A stretch of DNA of 64,000 nt from NCBI RefSeq assembly GCF_900188455.1, contig NZ_FZOL01000030.1, positions 1-64,000 of the forward strand, in the 5' to 3' direction. This DNA comes from Pseudomonas japonica (GTDB lineage: Bacteria > Pseudomonadota > Gammaproteobacteria > Pseudomonadales > Pseudomonadaceae). Below the pieces are notes generated by a model that saw nothing but the letters and a program-made list of their open reading frames with translations, had not been told where the DNA came from and made no database searches. The position numbers were made by a program, and so were the translations under genes. This document shows, piece after piece, positions 30,827 to 38,454 of this stretch (position 1 is the stretch's first letter; every line of letters starts with the position of its first letter).

Positions 30827-32016
30827 TGTTGAAGTTGAAGCAAGTCCTGATCGATGTCGGCCAGCGTCAGTCGGCCTTGGCCGAGTCGCTCAGGCTGAGT
30901 TCGGCGACGGTCGCCCAGTTGGTGAACCACAACCAATGGCCTCGCAGCCTGGATCAGGCCGAGTTGAAAGCTCGGATCGCGGTATTCCTGGGCGCTGCCG
31001 GTGTCAACGACGCCGATATCGCCAACGCCTTTGAAGAAGTTGAAAAAGTGGACCTGCCGTGCGCCAACACAGCAGATCCGGCCCTTTCGCAAGAGCCGTC
31101 CGGGGAGGACGAACCTATGTTACTGCCAAAGCAAACGCTGCTGCCAACCACTCGCAAGGCCTTCGGCCTGTTCCGCGATCCCTTCGACGAGCTGCAAAGC
31201 GCAGCAGATATGTGGGTCAGCCCTGATATCCGTTATGTGCGGGAGGTGATGTATCAGACCGCGCGGCACGGCGGCTTCCTCGCCGTCGAGGGTGAATCCG
31301 GGGCGGGCAAAAGCACGCTGCGGCGGGACTTGGTGAACCGCATCAACGAGAACAACGACCCGGTGATCATCATCGAGCCCTATGTCCTGGCCTCGGAAGA
31401 CAACGACACCAGGGGCAAGACGCTGAAAAGCACCCACATCGCCGAAGCGATGATGGCTGCAGTTGCTCCCCTGGAGAAGCCGAAGAGCAGCCCGGAAGCG
31501 CGCTTCGCCCAGTTGCACCGTGCATTGAAAGAATCGCACGCGGCTGGCTATCGGCACTGCCTGGTTATCGAAGAAGCCCATAGCCTGCCGATCCCAACCC
31601 TCAAGCATCTCAAGCGCATCCTGGAACTGGAGATCGGCTTCACCAAGCTGGTCAGCATCATCATGATCGGGCAGCCAGAACTGGGGGTGAAGCTGAGCGA
31701 GCGCAATGCTGATGTGCGAGAAGTTGTGCAGCGCTGCGAGCGGGTCACCCTGGGGCCGGTGGAAGGCAACCGCCTGGAAGAGTTCCTCACGTTTCGCTTC
31801 AAGGGTGCGGGCAAGGCGTTGGCCGAGGTAATCGACGAATCAGGTATCAGCGCCATCGCTGCACGGCTTTCTCAGCCTGTCCGGGCTGGTGGGCGTGAGC
31901 AGAAGGTATCGCTGCTGTATCCGCTGGCTATCGGCAACCTGATGACTGCTGCGCTGAACCTCGCGGCGACCCTGGGCGTACCGGTCGTGACCGATGATGT
32001 TGTGCGGGGGGTGTGA
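30826..32016 (+). CDS. Transposition AAA+ ATPase (MuB/TnsC-like, 'ExeA-like')
   Basis: 396 residues if started at ATG 30826 (a GTG lies three bases earlier); AGGAGG precedes it and the start overlaps the transposase stop. A short N-terminal HTH (RQSALAESLRLSSATVAQLVNH) is followed by 'FGLFRDPFDELQSAADMWVSPDIRYV', typical of ExeA-type ATPases. Walker A GESGAGKST is near residue 156 and Walker B CLVIEEAH near residue 245. It should bind target DNA, deliver it to the transposase and confer target immunity, as MuB does. Confidence 0.93.
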   Translation: MLKLKQVLIDVGQRQSALAESLRLSSATVAQLVNHNQWPRSLDQAELKARIAVFLGAAGVNDADIANAFEEVEKVDLPCANTADPALSQEPSGEDEPMLLPKQTLLPTTRKAFGLFRDPFDELQSAADMWVSPDIRYVREVMYQTARHGGFLAVEGESGAGKSTLRRDLVNRINENNDPVIIIEPYVLASEDNDTRGKTLKSTHIAEAMMAAVAPLEKPKSSPEARFAQLHRALKESHAAGYRHCLVIEEAHSLPIPTLKHLKRILELEIGFTKLVSIIMIGQPELGVKLSERNADVREVVQRCERVTLGPVEGNRLEEFLTFRFKGAGKALAEVIDESGISAIAARLSQPVRAGGREQKVSLLYPLAIGNLMTAALNLAATLGVPVVTDDVVRGV

Positions 32017-32017
32017 A

Positions 32018-32374
32018 ATGACCACCACCAACCCGACCAATACTGCTCGGCGGCTACGCCTTGTTCCCAGCGCCTCCATCGAGCAGGCATCGCCGGCCTG
32101 CAACACACTGACGCCGGAACTCGCCGAGAAGCTCGCAGCGGTCAATTCAGTGTCGCGCGGCTTGCGTACTGCAGGCGTGCGCATTGAAGCCACTGTCGTC
32201 CTCGACCTGACAATTTTCATCAAAGCGGAGAGCGCTGACTCGCTTGCCGTTGCCTTCCGGCAGCAATGGCAAGGCGCCTGTTGGAGAACGGTCGGTAAAC
32301 AGACGCGGAATACGGTCACCATCGCCGGTGTGCGCGTGGTGTGGTTCACCCCGGTGAGAGAGCAGGATCAATGA
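32018..32374 (+). CDS. Hypothetical early protein
   Basis: 118 residues starting at ATG 32018, directly after the ATPase stop. It has an N-terminal disordered part and then ELAEKLAAVNSVSRGLRTAGVRIEATVVLDLTIFIKAESADSLAVAFRQQWQGACWRTVGKQTRNTVTIAGVRVVWFTP, an alpha/beta domain of unknown function. The alternation suggests a small compact fold. It overlaps the next gene by four bases (ATGA), so it is part of the same operon. Confidence 0.75.
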   Translation: MTTTNPTNTARRLRLVPSASIEQASPACNTLTPELAEKLAAVNSVSRGLRTAGVRIEATVVLDLTIFIKAESADSLAVAFRQQWQGACWRTVGKQTRNTVTIAGVRVVWFTPVREQDQ

Positions 32375-32886
32375 GCAACCTTTCTGAACGCTACGACACT
32401 CTGGTTATCCGCGGCGCTTCCGGTAAGGAGGTTCCGCGCATGGTTGACGGCGGTGAGGTGGTGTCCTGGTCAGTCGGCCATGCAATTGCCGAAGCGGGGC
32501 CGCTGCTGGAGTACATCACCGAGTTGGCCACTGGTGCTATCGGTACGGTCGGCGACATCACCGACGAAGCGCAGCGCGTATTGACTCTGTCGAAGCGCCA
32601 GCGCCACAGCGGATGGCTCGACGAGGAACAGGCCGAAGCAGCAGCCGAGCCACAAGAAACCGTCGAAGAACTTCGCGCGGCATTGTTGGCCGAGTGCAAT
32701 CGCTATAACGATCTGTACATCCAGCACACCAACTTTGTCGCTATCTCCCAGCGTGTTAGCCAGGACCTGGCTGCCATGTGTGAAGCGTATCTCGCCGGAG
32801 ATGGTGAAACTGCCGCAGCCAAGCTGCGAGGTTTCGCGATGGCATATCAGAAGAACACCCGGCCAGCAGACGGGAAGGTGCATTGA
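32371..32886 (+). CDS. Hypothetical early protein, helical
   Basis: 171 residues from ATG 32371. The N-terminal 50 residues (YDTLVIRGASGKEVPRMVDGGEVVSWSVGHAIAEAGPLLEYI) are followed by an acidic helix (LDEEQAEAAAEPQETVEELRAALLAECNRYNDLYIQH) and a C-terminal helical part. No family is recognised. The stop overlaps the start of the next small zinc-ribbon gene at base 32886. Confidence 0.7.
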   Translation: MSNLSERYDTLVIRGASGKEVPRMVDGGEVVSWSVGHAIAEAGPLLEYITELATGAIGTVGDITDEAQRVLTLSKRQRHSGWLDEEQAEAAAEPQETVEELRAALLAECNRYNDLYIQHTNFVAISQRVSQDLAAMCEAYLAGDGETAAAKLRGFAMAYQKNTRPADGKVH

Positions 32887-33047
32887 TGGCTGACCAACTG
32901 CTCAAGTGTAGGCGGTGCCGGTGGGTTGGAGGCTTCACTGAACTCCATCGCCAGCCTCATCCACGCGAGTCCTGGCGTAGCGACAACGTATGTCCGCGCT
33001 GCGGATGCAAGACCTTTTCCCCAGTCAAGGAGCCAACTCATGGCTGA
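32886..33047 (+). CDS. Small zinc-ribbon protein (53 aa)
   Basis: A short gene beginning ATG 32886, one base overlapping the stop of the previous gene. The product MADQLLKCRRCRWVGGFTEL continues to DNVCPRCGCKTFSPVKEPTHG, giving two CxxC pairs (KCRRC and VCPRC) 29 residues apart, a zinc ribbon. Its end overlaps the next start by eight bases. Coupling on both sides supports it as real. Such proteins are common in Mu-like early operons; function unknown. Confidence 0.8.
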   Translation: MADQLLKCRRCRWVGGFTELHRQPHPRESWRSDNVCPRCGCKTFSPVKEPTHG

Positions 33048-33675
33048 CAATCAACAAGCTCAGGGCCTGGTAATTCCGACGGGCTTTGTCATGAACGCTG
33101 CGGGACACCTGGTACCCGAAAGCCAGGTGCGTGACCACGACAAGCTCCGCGACAGTGTTGCTCGCGATCTCGGCAATACTGCTGAACAACTGAGCAACTC
33201 GCTGGCAAGTTTCAAGAAGAAGGCACTGGCGGACATTGCCGACCTCATCGCCATATCCTCGGAGCGCTATGGAGTCAAACTCGGCGGTAAGAAAGGCAAC
33301 GTCTCAATCGTCACCTACGACGGTGAGTTCAAGATTGAACGGGCGTTTGCGGATCGCATTGTTTTTACCGAAGAAATCCTGGCAGCGCGAGAGCTGATCA
33401 ACAAATGCATCAGTGCTTGGTCAGAAGGGGCGAACAACCATCTAAGAGTGCTGGTTGATCGAGCGTTCAGAGCAAACAAGCAAGGCCAGCTCATGGTGAA
33501 GGATGTGCTCAGCCTGCTGCGTGTAGAAATCGACGATCCAGTGTGGAAGACCGCAATGGATGCGTTGAAGGACTCCATCCAGGTGAACGGCACCGCCGTT
33601 TATGTCCGGGTGTACAAGCGGCATGGCAACACTGACCAGTATCTCCCGATCAACCTGACGTTGGCGGGGGTGTGA
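33040..33675 (+). CDS. DUF3164 family protein
   Basis: 211 residues from ATG 33040, with AAGGAG nine bases upstream. The body matches DUF3164: NAAGHLVPESQVRDHDKLRDSVARDL, then ALADIADLIAISSERYGVKLGGKKGNVSIVTYDGEFKIERAFADRIVFTEEILAARELINKCISAWSEGANNHLRVLVDRAF. The family is found in Mu-like phages and lies where other phages carry Gam-like or replication accessory genes; the function is not established. Confidence 0.88.
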   Translation: MADNQQAQGLVIPTGFVMNAAGHLVPESQVRDHDKLRDSVARDLGNTAEQLSNSLASFKKKALADIADLIAISSERYGVKLGGKKGNVSIVTYDGEFKIERAFADRIVFTEEILAARELINKCISAWSEGANNHLRVLVDRAFRANKQGQLMVKDVLSLLRVEIDDPVWKTAMDALKDSIQVNGTAVYVRVYKRHGNTDQYLPINLTLAGV

Positions 33676-33676
33676 T

Positions 33677-34366
33677 ATGGATCACGATCGTATCCTCGAC
33701 AAGATCAAGAAATGCTTGGAAATGGCTAAGGGCAAGGGGGCCAACCCAAACGAGGCGGAAATTGCCTTGCGCCAGGCTCACAAGCTCATGGAGGTCTACA
33801 ACCTGGAGATGGGGGATGTTCTCGCCAGCATGGCTGGGGAAGCCAAGGTCGCTGCCGGGTCGGACGGTGACCCACCGGCCTGGCGGGTGCGCCTCGCTCA
33901 TGTCTGCGCGGAGGCTTTCGGCTCGCACTTCATCATCAGTGCGCCGTGGTTCGAAGGTGCTTCATTTGTCTACATCGGCTGCGGGGCTTCGCCTGAGCTG
34001 GCGGGCTATGCCTATCAGGTCCTGGAGCGCCAGCTTCAGAAGGCGCGGCGGGACTACCTGGCAACGCAGAAACGTTGCAAACGCTCTACAAAGGTCGCTC
34101 GCGGTGATGCCTTTGCACACGGCTGGATCGACGCGGTGCTTGCCAAGGTTGAGCAATTCTCAGGAGTCGAGGACAACATTGCCGAGGCGATACAGGCCTA
34201 TATGGAGAAGAAATACCCGAACCTCGGCACGGCCAAGATGAAACGCCGCAAGCTCAAGGCCCGTGACGAGGTGGCCAGTGACGCCGGGTATGAGGCAGGC
34301 CGCTCTGCCCAGTTGCATCATGCAGTTGGCCATCAGCCAGTTGCTCGGCTGACTCAGGGGGTGTGA
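33677..34366 (+). CDS. DUF2786 family protein
   Basis: 229 residues. The beginning DHDRILDKIKKCLEMAKGKGANPNEAEIALRQAHKLMEVYNLEMGDVL is the DUF2786 signature ('il.kI.kLL.lA...n.nE.EAa.A...A..Lm..y.i'), followed by a longer domain with YIGCGASPELAGYAYQVLERQLQKARRDYL and a basic region (KMKRRKLKARDEVASDAGYEAGR). Found in many Mu-like early operons. The function is unknown. The DUF3164 gene ends two bases earlier. Confidence 0.9.
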   Translation: MDHDRILDKIKKCLEMAKGKGANPNEAEIALRQAHKLMEVYNLEMGDVLASMAGEAKVAAGSDGDPPAWRVRLAHVCAEAFGSHFIISAPWFEGASFVYIGCGASPELAGYAYQVLERQLQKARRDYLATQKRCKRSTKVARGDAFAHGWIDAVLAKVEQFSGVEDNIAEAIQAYMEKKYPNLGTAKMKRRKLKARDEVASDAGYEAGRSAQLHHAVGHQPVARLTQGV

Positions 34367-34367
34367 C

Positions 34368-34589
34368 ATGTCGCAAGCGAACCCCTTCATTCCACCGGGC
34401 CGGGAGTACGGCGCGATTGATACTGAAAGCCGCCTGCGCGCCCTGGAAGGCTTCAACCTGGAGCAGTGTCGCGCGGCGCTGGCCTTGCCAAATCTGCAGA
34501 AAACCGTGGAGAAGAAGCTGGTCAGTCGTGTCCGTCAACTGGAGAAGCTTGCAGTTCCTGTCGCAGGTAACCGGGAGGGCGGCGTATGA
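34368..34589 (+). CDS. Small hypothetical early protein
   Basis: 73 residues (MSQANPFIPPGREYGAIDTE, then RLRALEGFNLEQCRAALALPNLQKTVEKKLVSRVRQLEKLAVPVAG). It is mainly helical and basic. It starts one base after the DUF2786 stop and overlaps gemA by four bases, so it clearly belongs to the operon. No family recognised. Confidence 0.7.
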   Translation: MSQANPFIPPGREYGAIDTESRLRALEGFNLEQCRAALALPNLQKTVEKKLVSRVRQLEKLAVPVAGNREGGV

Positions 34590-35035
34590 GTGCTGCACCG
34601 TCCAATGCCAATCGACTGCGCCTGATCAAGCTGATACATGTTGCACGACGCGAACTGCGGATGGATGACGAGACCTATCGCCTGATGCTCTCTGGCATGC
34701 CTGCATTGGACGGGGTCACATCGACAGCAGACCTGAGCGTTCCAAACCTGGTGCAGGTTTTGGAACAGCTCAAGCGGAAGGGCTTCAAGGTTCGTCCAAA
34801 GAGTGACAGCAAGCGGCCACGGGCGAAGGATGGCCAGTCGAGGAAAATCCGCTCGCTGTGGTTGTCCCTGAGAGATGCTGGTTTGCTCCGGGATGCATCC
34901 GAAGAGGCCCTGGTGAACTTCGTCAAAGGTGCTACTGGTGTTGCTGCATTGCAGTGGCTGACCGGCGCTCAGGCTAGCCAGGTCATCGAGCAACTGAAGC
35001 AATGGCTGCAGAGAGCCGCACAGGAGGCTGTATGA
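34586..35035 (+). CDS. gemA: GemA family regulatory protein
   Basis: 149 residues: RLIKLIHVARRELRMDDETYRLMLSGMPALDGVTSTADLSVPNLVQVLEQLKRKGFKVR is the standard DUF1018/GemA N terminus, and RKIRSLWLSLRDAGLLRDASEEALVNFVKGATGVAALQWLTGAQASQVIEQLKQW the C-terminal part. In Mu, GemA affects host gene expression and DNA supercoiling and is transcribed with Mor. As in Mu it directly precedes mor, with a four-base overlap. Confidence 0.93.
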   Translation: MSAAPSNANRLRLIKLIHVARRELRMDDETYRLMLSGMPALDGVTSTADLSVPNLVQVLEQLKRKGFKVRPKSDSKRPRAKDGQSRKIRSLWLSLRDAGLLRDASEEALVNFVKGATGVAALQWLTGAQASQVIEQLKQWLQRAAQEAV

Positions 35036-35391
35036 AAGAGTCGAGCACCGCTGGCGACTTGCTCCAGGCACTCGCTGACCACGTCACCAAGTCAGCGAAA
35101 GAAACGCTGCATGTCAGCGACGAGGTCGCCGAAGCCCACGGTGTGGAGGTCGCGATGCAGATGGCTGCGGTCTGGGGTGGGCAGCAGTTGTATATTCCTA
35201 AGGGTATCCATCTGCAGGCGTCAAAGCTGCATCAGCAGATCTTCGACGAATGGACAGGACGGAACCACCGCGAGATCGCAATGAAGCACGGGATCTCGCT
35301 GGCGTTCGTCTACAAGGTCGTCAAGCGCATGCGGCTGGCTGTGATCGCTCGCAATCAGGGCGATCTCTTCCTCGGCAACATGGGAGAATAA
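35032..35391 (+). CDS. mor: Mor-type transcription activator
   Basis: 119 residues; start ATG 35032 has AGGAGG. The block VAMQMAAVWGGQQLYIPKGIHLQASKLHQQIFDEWTGRNHREIAMKHGISLAFVYKVVKRM matches the Mor/C family: a beta-containing dimerisation part ('GG..lYiPk') followed by helix-turn-helix. Mor activates Mu's middle promoter and C its late promoters; only one member is present here, so this protein probably activates late transcription directly. The four 21-bp motifs are candidate targets. It is the last early gene. Confidence 0.92.
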   Translation: MKESSTAGDLLQALADHVTKSAKETLHVSDEVAEAHGVEVAMQMAAVWGGQQLYIPKGIHLQASKLHQQIFDEWTGRNHREIAMKHGISLAFVYKVVKRMRLAVIARNQGDLFLGNMGE

Positions 35392-35396
35392 GGGCC

Positions 35397-35415
35397 GGGG
35401 CAGCGATGCCCCACC
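35397..35415 (+). terminator. Hairpin after mor
   Basis: GGGGC (35397-35401) and GCCCC (35408-35412), extendable by neighbouring bases, form a hairpin directly after the mor stop. No strong U-tract follows (ACCCTT), so termination efficiency is uncertain. It would keep early transcription from running into the host. Confidence 0.4.
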
Positions 35416-35482
35416 CTTGCAACCTGTGCAACACTATTGCAATCGCCGTCCCAGCATGGCCCGTCACTTACCGCAGTATCCC

Positions 35483-35527
35483 GGATTTATCTCGCCCACT
35501 CCCTAGGGTTTATCTCAGTCCCTAACA
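35483..35527. repeat. Right prophage end with two transposase-binding-like sites
   Basis: Reading inward from the terminal base 35527 (TGTTAGGGACTGAGATAAAC...), GAGATAAA occupies positions 12-19 (35509-35516) and GAGATAAAT positions 35-43 (35485-35493). The spacing is 23 bp, about two helical turns. The outer site's neighbour TAGGGA is also repeated. The inner site has exactly the same distance from the end as at the left side. Confidence 0.75.
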
Positions 35528-35533
35528 CCTGAT
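35528..35533. repeat. 6-bp target-site duplication, right copy (CCTGAT)
   Basis: Direct repeat of 650-655. On this side it continues into CCGCCATCC, the next codons of the host gene, and on the prophage side it is preceded by the terminal CA. Confidence 0.9.
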
Positions 35534-35842
35534 CCGCCATCCGCTTTACCCCAACACCCCACACCCTCCCGCCTCACTACCGTCCATACCCACTTCGCCT
35601 CCTGCGATGGTCACCACCCTCCGCTATTCGCCGTATGTGACGGCGCCGATATCGAAGACGCCCTGGCGCACCTCGCGAGCGCGTTGAGGTCCGCTGTCGA
35701 AACCAATGCCCAGATGTGCGACCTGGCAGATCACCGTTATGGCGATCTGCTCTGGGCCACCCAGCAGTCGCTGGAGATTGCTCAGGCGCTGGTGGTGTCG
35801 CTGGCGAAGGCCGTTGAGGGACAGAATCTGCGACAGACTTGA
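35528..35842 (+). pseudogene. 3' fragment of DUF3077/DUF6124-type gene
   Basis: Open in one frame from the duplicated target to TGA at 35840. It reads PPSALPQHPTPSRLTTVHTHF, then CDGHHPPLFAVCDGADIEDALAHLASALRSAVETNAQMCDLADH, and ends with helices ATQQSLEIAQALVVSLAKAVEG. This is the body of the small Pseudomonas family whose first residues are at 635-655 ('pLF.V..g...edaL...s.lL..a'). The family is of unknown function. Separated from its start and leader, this fragment is probably not expressed. Confidence 0.85.
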
Positions 35843-36282
35843 ATGCGTCGTTGCCCTGACCGACCTCATCGCTGGCAAGCCGGCGATGAGCACAGGTATT
35901 TACACCTCTTTTGGCTGCTACAGCGCGGTCGGTGTGGAAGCGGGCTCACCGAATCGTCGGACCACCGCGATTGGGCGCGAAGCGGCCATAAAACCTGAGT
36001 TCCGGGTCTGTCAGCCCGACTCGGGACTCAGGTTTTACGACGGCTGCGCCGCCGTTCGCGAGCAAGCTCGCTCCCACAGGGTTAGGCGTCGAGCCACGAT
36101 ACAGATGTGCAATCTGCCCGCCCCTGGAAAGTCTATTCCCATTGTTTCGCCAGAACCGTCCTACAGAATCACAGGAATCGCCCTGCTTACTCCCAAGCTC
36201 ATTCCAGCAACGATCTGCTCCCTCTCCCCGGGAGGTCTTTCCCGGTGGAACTCTTTCAACAAGAAGACAGGGAAGCAGATAG
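35843..36282. other. Host intergenic region with hairpins and a REP element
   Basis: No gene is supported. A long hairpin formed by AAAACCTGAGT and ACTCAGGTTTT (about 35991-36038) is a likely terminator or part of a repeat. A single REP sequence (GCCGTTCGCGAGCAAGCTCG and onward to CTCCCACAG) lies at about 36050-36079. The last 100 bases hold the upstream region of the PAAR gene, without an obvious promoter that I can name. Confidence 0.6.
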
Positions 36283-37716
36283 ATGGCGATTGGCTACGTG
36301 ACTCGCTTGGGTGACAAGACTTCGTGTGGCGGGCAGGTGCTGCAAGGCAATCCCGATTTCCTCATCGACGGCATGCCTCAGGCCCGGCAGGGCGATAGCG
36401 TGTCCTGCGGCGTTACCGGAAAGACCTACCAGATCGTCGGTGGCATCCAGGACATCTTCACCGAAGGTGGTCTGGCCGCCGGGAGTCTGGACAGCATCAG
36501 TTCCTGCCCCTGCCAGGCCACGTTGCTGCCCGGTTCCTACGGTTTTGCCTATGAATCGGATAGCGGCAGCCCGACATCGAGGTGGCGCGAGCCTGCCATC
36601 AGCACCCGGGAAGGAGAGGCAGCAAACGCGTCGCAGCATTCCCTCGCTCCAGAGACGGCCAGCCGCAGTTCGACGCCACGAACTGCGGGGGCAGGCAACC
36701 CTTCGCAAGACAGCGGAGAAGCGACGGAACCAGGGTTCTACATCGTTCCCTACAGCATGTCTCGTAGCGCACTGGAGGCGGCGCTGTTCGACAACCCGTC
36801 GCTGGAAGCGTTAAGCAAGTTCCGTGTACTCAACCCTAGCCAGGGAACCGTCAAGGGCGGCTCGATGATCATCCTCAGCGACCCGCGCAATCATTCCTGC
36901 ACCCGCGAGGAAGCGCTGTTGCAGCAGGCTGCGGCAATCGTCAACAAGGCGCTGGAGCCTCTGACCGAGGAAGAGGCGGACTTCATGGCTCGCCATCATG
37001 AGGAAATCTCGACGTTCCTTGCTCACACCGCTGCTGCAGTCGGCGTGGGAGAAGCGATGTTTTCGCGCAATCTGAACAACGTGAAAAACAGTATGGAAGC
37101 CATGCAGAAACTGCACATCGACTCTTTCGATCGAGACGGAAATTTGAAATCCTCGCAGTTTCGCGCCGAACGCGCGCGCCTGTTTGCTGATCTGAACACC
37201 AATCTTTCGCCATTGACGCGCAAGGCGATCGGCTTTCCCGACCACCCCAAACTTAAAACCGCACTGGGATTGTCCACCCGCAGCCTGGTGCATCACTGGA
37301 AGAAAGCGGGGACGTCGGGGCCGATTCCGGGGTATGCGACACATATCGAGCGGGTAAGCAGGACGGCGAAGATTCTTAAGTTGGGCGGGTGGGTTGGTAC
37401 GACAGTCGGTGGTGGGGCGTCCTATGTAAAAGTTCAGCAGGTTTGCTCAGAGGGTAATTCCGAGGCATGCAGAAAGGTGAAGTTCACTGAAACCGGTAGC
37501 TTTTTCGGCAGCCTTGCGGGTGGTCTCGGAGGAGGAGCATTCGCTGGTTCGGTCGGTGCCGGTCCATTGTGTGTAGCTATCGGCATGGGCACCGCGACTG
37601 TAGGAGGCATCATTTGTGGAATTGTTGTCGTGGGGGCGGGCTCCTATGCAGGCGGTCAATTTGGCTCCTGGAGTGGCGGTGCCATTGGCGAAATTATCTA
37701 TGAAGAAACCAGGTAA
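36283..37716 (+). CDS. PAAR-domain type VI secretion effector, glycine-rich toxin end
   Basis: 477 residues. The N-terminal 90 residues are a PAAR-like spike domain (VTRLGDKTSCGGQVLQG, MPQARQGDSVSC), which caps VgrG on the T6SS needle. After a disordered linker comes a LysM-like segment (PGFYIVPYSMSRSALEAALFDNPSLEALSKFRVLNPSQG), a helical region, and from about residue 395 a glycine-zipper membrane part (SLAGGLGGGAFAGSV, GIVVVGAGSYAGGQFGSWSGGAIGEI). Membrane-active or pore-forming toxicity is inferred from this end. No T6SS core or VgrG gene is nearby, so it is an orphan effector. The next gene is the likely immunity. Confidence 0.85.
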   Translation: MAIGYVTRLGDKTSCGGQVLQGNPDFLIDGMPQARQGDSVSCGVTGKTYQIVGGIQDIFTEGGLAAGSLDSISSCPCQATLLPGSYGFAYESDSGSPTSRWREPAISTREGEAANASQHSLAPETASRSSTPRTAGAGNPSQDSGEATEPGFYIVPYSMSRSALEAALFDNPSLEALSKFRVLNPSQGTVKGGSMIILSDPRNHSCTREEALLQQAAAIVNKALEPLTEEEADFMARHHEEISTFLAHTAAAVGVGEAMFSRNLNNVKNSMEAMQKLHIDSFDRDGNLKSSQFRAERARLFADLNTNLSPLTRKAIGFPDHPKLKTALGLSTRSLVHHWKKAGTSGPIPGYATHIERVSRTAKILKLGGWVGTTVGGGASYVKVQQVCSEGNSEACRKVKFTETGSFFGSLAGGLGGGAFAGSVGAGPLCVAIGMGTATVGGIICGIVVVGAGSYAGGQFGSWSGGAIGEIIYEETR

Positions 37717-37724
37717 GTTTCTTC

Positions 37725-38096
37725 ATGTTTGCTTTCTTTCTGATTTTCGCAATGTCATGCCTATATGCTTGGCTTTTTACCGCCATTTATTGGGGGTACC
37801 GAAAGACCGATGCACTTCTTGTTTACTTGCCGAATTGCACGACGTTGATTAAACGTGCGAATCAACTACGAGGCAGAGGTATTCTGGCAAAAATCCATCT
37901 GATAACTGGTATTGCTGTGATCGTGACCTGGCCCAGGCTCATGTCGCGCAGTGAAGTTGTGTCAATGGACGATTTAGAGAAGTTCCCTCGAGTGGAAAAG
38001 ATGAAACTGGCAATTTACACATGGACACTAGCGGGTTCTTTGACCTTGCTTGCATGCTTGTGGACAGGCTCAAAGCTGACGGAATATTTCCGCTAA
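37725..38096 (+). CDS. Membrane immunity protein for the PAAR effector (putative)
   Basis: 123 residues starting eight bases after the effector stop. Three membrane segments are visible: MFAFFLIFAMSCLYAWLFTAIYWG, KIHLITGIAVIVTWPRLM and LAIYTWTLAGSLTLLACLWTG. A small multi-pass protein directly downstream of a membrane-active effector is the usual layout of immunity to inner-membrane pore toxins. Its base composition is more AT-rich than its neighbours, suggesting transfer. Function is inferred from context only. Confidence 0.7.
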   Translation: MFAFFLIFAMSCLYAWLFTAIYWGYRKTDALLVYLPNCTTLIKRANQLRGRGILAKIHLITGIAVIVTWPRLMSRSEVVSMDDLEKFPRVEKMKLAIYTWTLAGSLTLLACLWTGSKLTEYFR

Positions 38097-38454
38097 CCAT
38101 CGAAGGACGACGCTAGGAAAGCTGCCTTCGACTGCTCTGTTCAGCTTATCTATCTGAACTGTTTCGTATCGCTTGGCGTAGTCCTCTTTCTGGGCTACGC
38201 CAGAGTCGAAACGATAAAAGATGCCTTCAAGAGTACACACAGAATCGCGGGTCGCTCACTCGAAGGCCGGCCGCTCACTGAACGGCTGGCCTTCGTTGAC
38301 ATAGCCATATGGGCTATCAAGTTTCCACAATTCGATGTCAAACATGACCCGGCTCCCATAGGGTTTGGCGTCAAGCCAACATTCAGGGAAGCGACGCGAA
38401 CCTTGTGGGAGCTGACGTTGCCAGCGATGAGGCCGGTACTGACAACCAAACCCT
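38097..38454. other. Intergenic region with hairpin and REP-like element
   Basis: No gene seen. CGAAGGCC (38261-38268) and GGCCTTCG (38288-38295) make a strong stem-loop that may end transcription from the immunity gene. Bases 38349-38435 carry the same REP-like element as 229-300 (gctcccatagggtttggcgtc ... ccttgtgggagctg). Confidence 0.6.

Larger units (their letters stand above)
656..35527. mobile_element. Complete BcepMu-like transposable prophage (34,872 bp)
   Basis: The element starts TGATGCC and ends CTAACA, so it has 5'-TG...CA-3' termini, and is bordered by the direct repeat CCTGAT. Gene content is Mu-like for the terminase, portal, head, transposase pair, GemA and Mor. It is P2-like for sheath, tube, E/E', tape measure, U, X, D, V, W, J and I. 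The transposition operon is on + and the late genes on -, an inversion relative to Mu that is known for the BcepMu family. All expected modules are present with open frames, so the prophage may be inducible; that is inference. Confidence 0.93.
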
